Source: GCA-003244245 sp035714625 | GTDB taxonomy: Bacteria > Actinomycetota > Actinomycetes > Mycobacteriales > Pseudonocardiaceae | Direction of reading: 5' to 3' | DNA: 13,930 nt | NCBI GenBank assembly: GCA_035714625.1 | Contig: DASTLT010000194.1 | Location: 1-13,930, forward strand | Made by a program: the position numbers and the translations under genes | The notes under the pieces: generated by a model | Told to the model about the DNA's origin: nothing | The model's input: the letters and a program-made list of their open reading frames with translations, nothing else | The model's database searches: none | Shown: positions 1 through 6,293 of the stretch, one piece after another | Layout of the letters: each line of letters begins with the position of its first letter | Numbering within the stretch: the first letter of the stretch is position 1

Positions 1-3000
1 ACCTGCTGGCCAGCTTCGGCTACCGCACGACCGTGCTGAAGAACCCGACACGCGAGGCGCTTCGCTCCCAACTCGACCAGTGGCAGCAGGAACGGTCCAC
101 TCACGGGCATGCACCCGTACTTCTGGTCTGGTCCGGACATGCCACGGTGGCACACAGGGAACTGCGGCTCGCGGTCTACGACACCTCGGCTGGGTTCGAC
201 GGCGACAGCAGCTACGAGCCCAAGTGGCTGGCGGAGCGGGTGTTGGGCAGCGGCGCGGATCAGATCCTGATGCTCATCGACACCTGTCGGTCCGGCCAGG
301 GCACGCTCGACGCGGTCCGGGTCGCGCTGGATGAGTGGGCTAAACGGACGTTCCCGCCGGGTCGGGCGGGCTGGATCGGGGTACTGGCGAGCTGCCAGGC
401 CGACGAGGAGGCGGCGGCCAGCGGCATCCTGATCGACATGGCGGGCGAGCTGCTGCGCAACGGCCCGGAGTCGACTTACCGGCATGCGTGGACCGTGCGC
501 AACCGCAGCATCACCGGGCAGGAACTGATCCAGGCCATGCTGGGTGAGCTGGCCGGTGGTGAGCAGCGCCCGGTGCATGTCGAGTCCGGGATCGCGAAGG
601 TGATGTTCCGCAATCCGCGGTGGCAGCCGGCGCAGCGCCCGCAACTGGTGGAGCACCTGGTGCTGGCCTCCCGCGGCATCGCGCCGCAGGAGGAGGGGTG
701 GTTCTTCACCGGCCGCCGCGCGGTGCTGGGCCAGATCGTGACCTGGATCGGCTCGGCGTCACCCGGTGCCTTCGTGGTCACCGGGTCGGCCGGGTGCGGC
801 AAGTCGGCCGTGGTGGGGCGGATCGCTGCGCTCTCCGACTCCGCCGAGCGGGCGGAGCTGCTGGCGCACGCCCCCCTCGACCCGGAGGACCCGGACCCGG
901 GGGCCGGCACGGTCGATGCGGCGCTGCACCTGCGCGGCATGGGTGTGCAAGAACTCGCGACTACCCTGGCTGAGCGGCTCGGGTTACCGGCCCCGGAGAA
1001 CCACTGGAAGCTGATCTCCGAGGTCTGCGAGCTGGCGTCTCCGCCGGTCCTGCTGCTCGATGGGCTGGACGAGGCGATTCCCGAGCAGGTCAACACGATG
1101 GCGACCGAGCTGCTGGTGCCGCTGAACCGGGTGGCGCGGGTGCTGCTCGCCACCCGGGACCGGTCGTTCGCCCTGCGCCAGCCAGCCGCCGGGGAAGCGA
1201 CCTTCGTCCGGCTCCGCGGCCTGTTCGGGGAAGCAGCGCAGGTGGTGGATCTCGATACCGACCCGGGCACCGGCGACGACATCGAGCGCTACGTGGCGAG
1301 CCGGCTCCGCGCGGCCGGGCACGCCGAGCTGCAGGAACGGGTCGCTCCGGCGCTCGCCGCGCGAGCCGTCGCCGACCGCGGGGGATTCCTCTACGCCCGG
1401 ATCGTCACCTCCCAGGTGGTGCGGCAGGTCATCGACGCGCACGCGGACGGTTGGGAACGTCAGCTCACCGCTTCGATCACCGAGGCCATGGACCTCGACG
1501 TGGCAAGCGGTCCGGTTCGGCAGCGCAACGGGGCGGGGCTTGCAGGTGCTGCCCGGGATCTGCTGCGGGCGCTGGCCTGGGCCCTGGGCCGGGGCATGCC
1601 CGGACGTGGGGTGTGGGAGGCCGTCGCCACTGCGCTGAGTCCCGAGAGTGCCCAGTACCAGGCCACCGACCTGGATTGGGTGCTGGAGCATTACGGACGT
1701 TACATCGTGGAGGACGAGGAGGACGGCCAAGCCGTCTACCGCCTCTATCACCGGGAGTTCGTTGAGCACCTGGTCAGGTCATCTCCGCCGGCCGGGGACC
1801 GGCCAGCGGTGCAGGCCGTCGCCGAGGCCCTGGTCGCGCTGACCGAGGACCAGACCGGCCAGGGCACACAGCCGGACGGAGCCAACCCTTACCTGCGGCG
1901 TCACCTGGCCCGGCACGCTTCGCTGGCCGGAGCACCCGGGATCGCTGCCCTGCGCCGCCTGGCCGAGGCCAACCCCGACGCCTACCTGCCCGACCTCGCC
2001 GGGTCGTTGAACAACCTCGCCATCCGGCTGGCCGAGGTCGGGCAGCGCCAGGCCGCCTTGGCCCCCGCCCAGCAAGCCGTCGAGATCCGCCGCGTCCTGG
2101 CCCAGGCCAACCCCGACGCCTACCTGCCCAACCTCGCCGGGTCGCTGAACAACCTCGCCATCCGGCTGGCCGAGGTCGGGCAACGCCAGGCCGCCCTGGC
2201 CCCCGCCCAGCAAGCCACCGACACCTACCGCGCCCTGGCCCAGGCCAACCCCGACGCCTACCTCCCCGACCTCGCCATGTCGTTGAACAACCTCGCCGAC
2301 AACCTTGCCGCGCTGGACCGGGCCACTGAGGCCCTCGACGCCTACGCCGCCTGCGTCGATGCTTTCGCAACGTCACCAGGCGCCAGAGATGTGCTGATCG
2401 TCGAGCGAGCTCATTTCCAGCTTCGGCACGGCGATGCACCGGCCGGGCTGCGTGCCCTTATCACGTTGCTCACCTCGGACGACCCCGAGCTGACGGGTTC
2501 CGCTGCGGTGTCGGCCCGTCGAGCGCTGCGCGCCCATCGCGCCCACGACTCATCCGAGGTGGACCGCACCTGGCGAACGGTCACCGAGGCCGAACCTCCG
2601 GACTGGCTGGCCCTCACCGAGGATCAGCTTCGCCTCGTGACCGACTGGATCGCTACCCCCACTTGGAGCGAGTCTGAAGCCTTCCTGGTGGCGCACACCG
2701 AAGAACTGCTGGCCCACCCCACAGCGGTGGCGCTCGACGAGCTTCGGCTGCTCGATCCGGCCCTGGCCGACCAGCACCGTCAACTCCTGGAGCTGGTGCG
2801 CGAGCACGGCGTCGAGTCCGCCTTTCTGCCACTCGTGCTCAGAGACCTGCTCATTACCTGGATCAGTGCCGAAAGCTGGGCAGAGTCACGATCCTTCGCC
2901 GAGGAGCACGCCGTCGAGTTGCTCACCGTCGAGGCATCGACCGTGCTCGCTCAACTCGGCGAAGACTCGGTGATCGCGGTGCACCTCGCGCTGCTCGGTC

Positions 3001-3362
3001 TCGCTCAGTGCGACGGCATCAAGGCCGCCTACGGCTGCGTGACGGATCGCCAGCTCGCGGCCGACCGGATGCAGCAAGCACTCGTCGAGGTGGATCCAGG
3101 CACCATCACGCTGCTCGCGCTGATCGAAGGCCACGTCTTCGGCGAGCAGTTCACCGCCACCACCCACCTGGCCGTCGCCGCTGCCCTCACGAATGCCGCA
3201 GCCGACAACACTGCTGAACTGGAGGCACTGATCGAGCAGGCCGATGTGGCCGATCAGCAGCGGGTAGCGGCCGAGATCGCCGAGCTCATCGGCCGCTCCC
3301 CGGAGCACGCGAGCCGGCTCAGCACTCTGCTTGGGGTGCTGCTTCGCCGCGCACCAACATGA
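1..3362 (+). CDS. Caspase-NACHT-TPR protein (NLR-like STAND ATPase), 5' partial
   Basis: Predicted signal-sensing protease of the STAND/NLR class. The frame is open to the window edge, and the codons before the GTG at 33 encode LLASFGYRTT, which fits the early part of a caspase fold, so the true start lies upstream. Counting from position 33, a caspase-like (peptidase C14) domain spans about residues 1-190, with probable catalytic His36 (WSGH) and Cys85 (LIDTCRSG). A NACHT/STAND ATPase follows: FTGR near 226, Walker A GSAGCGKS at 251-258, and Walker B LLLDGLDEA with Asp343 and Asp346-Glu347. Three TPR-like units of 46 residues start near residue 647, and a helical C-terminus carries a 71-residue repeat. 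In known relatives, ligand sensing by the repeats drives oligomerisation and activates the N-terminal effector, often as antiphage defence; that role here is inferred. The stop overlaps the next start (ATGA). Confidence 0.88.
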   Translation, partial: LLASFGYRTTVLKNPTREALRSQLDQWQQERSTHGHAPVLLVWSGHATVAHRELRLAVYDTSAGFDGDSSYEPKWLAERVLGSGADQILMLIDTCRSGQGTLDAVRVALDEWAKRTFPPGRAGWIGVLASCQADEEAAASGILIDMAGELLRNGPESTYRHAWTVRNRSITGQELIQAMLGELAGGEQRPVHVESGIAKVMFRNPRWQPAQRPQLVEHLVLASRGIAPQEEGWFFTGRRAVLGQIVTWIGSASPGAFVVTGSAGCGKSAVVGRIAALSDSAERAELLAHAPLDPEDPDPGAGTVDAALHLRGMGVQELATTLAERLGLPAPENHWKLISEVCELASPPVLLLDGLDEAIPEQVNTMATELLVPLNRVARVLLATRDRSFALRQPAAGEATFVRLRGLFGEAAQVVDLDTDPGTGDDIERYVASRLRAAGHAELQERVAPALAARAVADRGGFLYARIVTSQVVRQVIDAHADGWERQLTASITEAMDLDVASGPVRQRNGAGLAGAARDLLRALAWALGRGMPGRGVWEAVATALSPESAQYQATDLDWVLEHYGRYIVEDEEDGQAVYRLYHREFVEHLVRSSPPAGDRPAVQAVAEALVALTEDQTGQGTQPDGANPYLRRHLARHASLAGAPGIAALRRLAEANPDAYLPDLAGSLNNLAIRLAEVGQRQAALAPAQQAVEIRRVLAQANPDAYLPNLAGSLNNLAIRLAEVGQRQAALAPAQQATDTYRALAQANPDAYLPDLAMSLNNLADNLAALDRATEALDAYAACVDAFATSPGARDVLIVERAHFQLRHGDAPAGLRALITLLTSDDPELTGSAAVSARRALRAHRAHDSSEVDRTWRTVTEAEPPDWLALTEDQLRLVTDWIATPTWSESEAFLVAHTEELLAHPTAVALDELRLLDPALADQHRQLLELVREHGVESAFLPLVLRDLLITWISAESWAESRSFAEEHAVELLTVEASTVLAQLGEDSVIAVHLALLGLAQCDGIKAAYGCVTDRQLAADRMQQALVEVDPGTITLLALIEGHVFGEQFTATTHLAVAAALTNAAADNTAELEALIEQADVADQQRVAAEIAELIGRSPEHASRLSTLLGVLLRRAPT
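1971..2311 (+). repeat. Tandem 138-bp repeats encoding 46-residue TPR units
   Basis: Units begin at 1971, 2109 and 2247, exactly 138 bp apart and in frame. Each starts NPDAYLP and continues with a SLNNLA helix. The first two units are nearly identical at the nucleotide level, differing at few positions until their last 20 or so bases. The third matches well for about 60 bases and then diverges. The similarity at synonymous sites points to recent duplication or gene conversion rather than purely protein-level conservation. The repeats form the probable sensor region of the caspase-NACHT protein. Confidence 0.9.
2634..3059 (+). repeat. Two diverged 71-residue protein repeats in the C-terminus of the caspase-NACHT protein
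   Basis: A pattern recurs with tryptophans at 2646 (W872) and 2859 (W943), 71 residues apart. It reads W-I, then T-W or S-W, E-S, F, H, E-L-L. Each copy is followed by a helix with H, LL and G, ending AF or AY. The repeat is visible only at the protein level and so is old, unlike the 138-bp TPR units. It probably forms a second helical array after the TPRs; its ligand is unknown. Confidence 0.65.
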
Positions 3363-3829
3363 CCGCAGCCAGGCCGGTCACAGTCCTGATGCTACAGGCA
3401 GGAACGTCGCGCGAGCGGATGGATCTCGCCGAGGAGCACCGGCTGGTGAGCCTCGCGGTATCCCGGGCGCCGCTGCGCGACGCGCTCGTCATCCACGTCG
3501 AACAGGCAGTACGGCCGGACGATCTGAGCTATCTCCTACTGCGACACACCTGCCCGGGGCACGATGTGCACCCGGCGCGGTGGGCGGGTGCGGGCGGCCT
3601 GGGCCTGGGCGGCGTCGCGGCGCAGCCGCTGCTGGATCTCGGTGACCGTGACTGCGGCGAGGTTCAGCGGCCCGGAGACGGTGTGCCGGGGCCGGGTCGA
3701 GCGCTGCTCGCGGCAGCGGGCCAGGGTGACCAGGGTGACCAGGATCAGCGCCGTGGTGCTCAGCACGGCCAGGGCGATCAGCACCCGAGGGCGATCACCA
3801 GGAGCCCCCGCCGCCGAGTGCGGCGATGA
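3359..3829 (+). pseudogene. Truncated CHAT-like protease gene with read-through tail
   Basis: The ATG overlaps the stop of the caspase-NACHT gene (ATGA), so the gene was translationally coupled to it. The first 60 or so residues (3359-3541) form a clean beta-alpha start: VTVLMLQA, a charged helix beginning ERMDLAEE, then AVRPDDLSYLLLRH. This resembles the N-terminal part of CHAT-type caspase-fold domains, whose next element is normally a strand ending in a catalytic GHG-type His. That element and the later Cys are missing. From about 3541 the frame becomes Gly/Pro/Arg/Gln-rich sequence antisense to the two minus-strand genes, until a stop at 3827-3829. I read it as a 3'-truncated remnant whose product would be inactive. 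A very short functional protein, or a different alpha/beta effector fold, cannot be excluded. Confidence 0.6.
3536..3784 (-). CDS. Small single-pass membrane protein, unknown function
   Basis: This 82-residue ORF starts at a GTG 10 bases after the Prim-Pol-like stop, so it is probably co-transcribed and perhaps coupled to it; no good ribosome binding site is visible. Residues 1-22 (VLIALAVLSTTALILVTLVT) form one hydrophobic segment. A basic tail of about 60 residues, rich in Arg, Gln and Ala, follows and is probably cytoplasmic. Codon usage has the G/C-rich third positions of its neighbours. The stop codon at 3536-3538 lies inside sequence that, on the other strand, still encodes the CHAT-like protein. 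The natural C-terminus may therefore have been replaced when the two sequences were joined. I do not recognise the family. Confidence 0.5.
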   Translation of the reverse strand: MLIALAVLSTTALILVTLVTLARCREQRSTRPRHTVSGPLNLAAVTVTEIQQRLRRDAAQAQAARTRPPRRVHIVPRAGVSQ

Positions 3830-4397
3830 TCGCGCGCTGCACCGCTTCCGAGCCGGGCAGGGCTGCGCCGGGTTCGGGGGCGCGGTGCCACCCGGCCCGG
3901 GTGTGCCCGAGATCGGTGGGCGGCAGCGGCACCCACTGGCCACATCCCCGATGGACGACCGCCGGCCAGGCCGCCATCGCCGGCAGCAGGCCGGAGCCGG
4001 AGTTGACCAGCAGCAGCCAGCGGGCCGGGGCCAGCACCACCACCGGCCCGGCCACCTCCGGCGTGTCCAGCGCGGGCAGCGCCGCCGACGCCAGCGCCAT
4101 GGGCAGCTCCAGCACATCCACCCCGCGCCCGCAGACCAGCAGCACCCCGTAGCGGCGCCGGCTCCAGGTAGTGTGGGCCTGCTCCCAGGTGATGATCGGG
4201 TGGTGCTGCCACTGGTTGTCGAGCGGGGCCAGCCCGGGCGCGTCGGTGGCGCCGTGGCGCCCGTACCAGCGGTCCCCGACCTCGGCGGGGTAGGTGCCGG
4301 GCACGATCGGCCAGCCCCGGGTGACCGCCCCGATCGCGGTCTCCCGCAGCAGGGCCTGGACGTACTGCAGGTGCCCGTTCCGTGTTGGTGATGGCAT
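3795..4397 (-). CDS. Short bifunctional DNA primase/polymerase (Prim-Pol)-like protein
   Basis: This 200-residue protein resembles the small actinobacterial proteins named after the Prim-Pol (archaeo-eukaryotic primase) N-terminal domain. Features include WPIVPGTYP near residue 29, LDNQWQHHPIITWEQA, a YGVLLVCGRGVDVLELP strand, a WLLLVNSGSGL strand, WVPLPPTDL, and a C-terminal helix EAVQRAIIAAL. Full replicative Prim-Pol enzymes carry an acidic metal-binding pair in the strand matching VDVLE and are usually fused to a helicase; here there is no helicase and the acidic site is minimal. Activity is doubtful, and a regulatory or structural role is possible. The ATG at 4397 is chosen because AGAGGGGAG lies 9 bases upstream (4407-4415). 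The frame stays open upstream to 4535, but that extension looks non-native. It diverges from the XRE regulator gene. Confidence 0.7.
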   Translation of the reverse strand: MPSPTRNGHLQYVQALLRETAIGAVTRGWPIVPGTYPAEVGDRWYGRHGATDAPGLAPLDNQWQHHPIITWEQAHTTWSRRRYGVLLVCGRGVDVLELPMALASAALPALDTPEVAGPVVVLAPARWLLLVNSGSGLLPAMAAWPAVVHRGCGQWVPLPPTDLGHTRAGWHRAPEPGAALPGSEAVQRAIIAALGGGGSW

Positions 4398-4666
4398 TGC
4401 GCACAGCTCCCCTCTGCTCGGGTGTAGTGGTGACCAGCGAGGCGGGGACATGCCCAAGCGCCGCGCTCGACGCCGATCCCACCCGGTGCCCGGAGCAGTG
4501 ATCAACACAGTGTTCCGTACAAGATCGCCAGCCAAAAACCTGCGTTAGTGACCGGGTAATAGTGCGGGGGCGCTGGTATCCCAGGGCGGATCATGGTAGG
4601 TACACCGCTGCGCAGCCGGATCGTGACGGCACGCTCAGCCCAGCTCTCGCAAGGGGGGAACCAGCT
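4398..4666. promoter_or_regulatory. Divergent intergenic region with palindrome
   Basis: This 269-bp gap between the start codons of the Prim-Pol-like gene (minus) and the XRE regulator (plus) must hold both promoters. It is less GC-rich in its middle (about 4500-4562) than the flanking genes. The palindrome AACAC-A-GTGTT lies at 4504-4514 and is a candidate operator, possibly for the XRE protein itself. TAATAG at 4557-4562 could be part of a -10 box, but no convincing -35 partner was found. Each gene has a good ribosome binding site at its end of the gap. Confidence 0.5.
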
Positions 4667-6145
4667 ATGACCGCCATCACCCGACCCCGATGTCCGCAGT
4701 GTGGGTCGCCGCTGCGCCGGGGCCGCGAACCCGGCCAGCGCTGCGACCCCTGCCAGGAAGTCGGCCCGGACCCGCGCCGCAAGCTGCCCGCCGACTTCTA
4801 CCAGTGGGAGTCGGTGCTCGCCTGGCTCGCCGCGTATGACTTCGGACCGTTCTTCCTGCTGGTACGCGAGCTGACCGGCTGGTCGCAGCAGACCCTGGCC
4901 GGGAGCACCGGCCTGACCCAGGCCCAGATCTCGGCGGTGGAACGCGGCGAGCACCGGCTGCGCGACATCACCGATGTCGCCAGCCTGGCCCAGGCATTGC
5001 AGATCCCCCCGGCCCTGCTGGGCTTCCCCGACATCCGCGCTACCGTGAGTCAGCAGGAGGACCCCACGCAGAAGAGGGACGTGAGCTGGGTGGACCGCCG
5101 AGACTTCGGGCAACACGTGGCCGCCCTGGTCCTGGGCATCGCTGGCGCGGCCGGGCTGGATGTCGGCCGGCTGCTGGCCCTGCTGCCGCAGGCCGAACCT
5201 GCCGGTACCCGCCATGTCGGCGTCGGCGATGTGGAGTTCATCGAGCAGATCACGGCTGCGTTCTTGCGGCAGGACTTCGCCCACGGCGGGGGCCTACTTA
5301 GCCAGGCCGCCGTGGAGCAGGTGCACATGGCGCTGCCGCTGCTGAACGCGCAGATCGCCAGCGAGTTGCGGCCCCGGTTGATGATGGCCCTCGGGCGCCT
5401 GGCCATGCAGGCGGGCTGGATGAGCTTCGAGTGCAATCACCACGAGATGGCCCGTCGGCTGTGGCTGATCGGGCTGCACCTGGCTCGCCACACCGACCAC
5501 TCCCAGGCCACTGACCTTACCGTATTCCTGCTCCTGAACATGGCAGACCAGTCAGTGCACCTCGGCTACCCAGACGAGGCGCAACACCTGACCCGGGTGG
5601 GTGAAACGGCCGCGGTCGGCCGACACCCGGTGTCCGCCTCCACTTTCAGCGTGCTGGCCAACATTCAGGCCCGGGCACGCGCCGCTCAGGGGGACGCGGC
5701 AGGCTGCGACCGGGCGCTCGGCCAGGGCATCGAGCACCTGAGCAGTCTCGACCCGGCAACTGCGCCGCCATATAGTGCTTTCCTCGACGAGACCCATCTC
5801 GCTTCCTACCGGGGCGTCGCGTACTACACGCTGGCCCTGCCCGGTCGGGATGCCCGCGCCGCCGGGCGAGCAGTGCCGCTGCTGCGCCACGCCGTGGACC
5901 ACCTCGGACCCGACTACGCCCGACCTCGGGCGTCCTGCCTGCCCGACCTGGCCGGGGCACACGCCCTGACCGGGGACCTCAGCACCGCGGTGACGGTAGG
6001 GCACCAGGCCGTCGACGCGATCACCCCCCTGTCCCTCCCCCGCGCTTATGACCGGCTACGCACCCTGCAGACCGTCCTCGCGCCCCTGCACACCAGCCCC
6101 GGTGTCGCCGAGCTACGGGACCGGATAGCGACTATCGCCGCATGA
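4667..6145 (+). CDS. Zinc-ribbon XRE-family regulator with TPR-like C-terminus
   Basis: Predicted cytoplasmic DNA-binding regulator of 492 residues. Cys9, Cys12, Cys26 and Cys29 (CPQC and CDPC) form a short zinc ribbon. An XRE/lambda-repressor-type helix-turn-helix follows at about residues 62-118, with LTGWSQQTLAGSTGLTQAQI and SAVERGEHRLRD. From about residue 150 the protein is all helical with TPR-like pairs, resembling actinobacterial XRE-TPR regulators in which the C-terminus senses a peptide or partner protein. The ATG at 4667 is preferred over an upstream in-frame start at 4562 because AGGGGGGAA precedes it with about 8 bases spacing and the zinc ribbon begins right after it. It diverges from the Prim-Pol-like gene, an arrangement I recall from other actinomycetes, so the pair may be functionally linked. 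The target is unknown. Confidence 0.82.
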   Translation: MTAITRPRCPQCGSPLRRGREPGQRCDPCQEVGPDPRRKLPADFYQWESVLAWLAAYDFGPFFLLVRELTGWSQQTLAGSTGLTQAQISAVERGEHRLRDITDVASLAQALQIPPALLGFPDIRATVSQQEDPTQKRDVSWVDRRDFGQHVAALVLGIAGAAGLDVGRLLALLPQAEPAGTRHVGVGDVEFIEQITAAFLRQDFAHGGGLLSQAAVEQVHMALPLLNAQIASELRPRLMMALGRLAMQAGWMSFECNHHEMARRLWLIGLHLARHTDHSQATDLTVFLLLNMADQSVHLGYPDEAQHLTRVGETAAVGRHPVSASTFSVLANIQARARAAQGDAAGCDRALGQGIEHLSSLDPATAPPYSAFLDETHLASYRGVAYYTLALPGRDARAAGRAVPLLRHAVDHLGPDYARPRASCLPDLAGAHALTGDLSTAVTVGHQAVDAITPLSLPRAYDRLRTLQTVLAPLHTSPGVAELRDRIATIAA

Positions 6146-6163
6146 GACAGTCACTACCGCCGC

Positions 6164-6181
6164 CCGGCGCGTTGCCGGTTT
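6164..6181 (+). terminator. Weak hairpin after the XRE regulator gene
   Basis: CCGGC (6164-6168) and GCCGG (6174-6178) can pair around a GCGTT loop and are followed by TTT. The hairpin lies 19 bases after the regulator's stop codon. The 5-bp stem and short T run make it only a possible terminator. Confidence 0.3.
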
Positions 6182-6269
6182 CCTGACCAGATGAGCCCGG
6201 CAAGGGTTCTGCAACCCCGTCGCCGCTCGCCGAAAAAATCTTCACGGGGATGGTCTCGGGGGCCGGAAA

Positions 6270-6293
6270 CTGTCAGACCCCGTCGTTACCGTT
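6270..6293 (+). promoter_or_regulatory. Probable promoter-like motif upstream of the DUF222-HNH gene
   Basis: TGTCAGACCCC at 6271-6281 is followed by TACCGT at 6287-6292, a TANNNT-type -10 box. It sits immediately before the GTG at 6294 and 7 bases before the alternative GTG at 6300, a spacing that would suit a leaderless transcript starting near the second GTG. No Shine-Dalgarno sequence is visible. From memory, similar TGTC(A/G)GACCCC strings precede other 13E12-family genes; this should be treated as unverified. Confidence 0.4.

Noticed and set aside
33..35. GTG as the start of the caspase-NACHT gene
   Set aside because: The frame is open upstream to the window edge with caspase-like residues and no ribosome binding site, so this is only an internal codon.
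3721..3738. Direct repeat CCAGGGTGA twice in a row
   Set aside because: It encodes the hydrophobic LVTLVT of the membrane segment and is explained by the coding sequence.
3542..3829. C-terminal 95 residues of the CHAT-like reading frame as a real domain
   Set aside because: The composition is Gly/Pro/Arg/Gln-rich and the sequence is antisense to the membrane protein and the Prim-Pol-like gene.
4398..4535. Upstream extension of the Prim-Pol-like protein
   Set aside because: The strong ribosome binding site at 4407-4415 and the family-like N-terminus support the ATG at 4397; the extension has no recognisable pattern.
4450..4548. Plus-strand 32-residue basic peptide starting MPKRRARRR
   Set aside because: A purine-rich stretch precedes the ATG, but the ORF is short, lies in the divergent promoter region and has no supporting pattern; chance is likely.
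4562..4666. 35-residue N-terminal extension of the XRE regulator
   Set aside because: There is no ribosome binding site at 4562, while the ATG at 4667 has a strong one and directly precedes the zinc ribbon.
6204..6217. Small hairpin GGGTT-CTGC-AACCC before the DUF222-HNH gene
   Set aside because: A 5-bp stem without a T run or conserved context is expected by chance in this composition.
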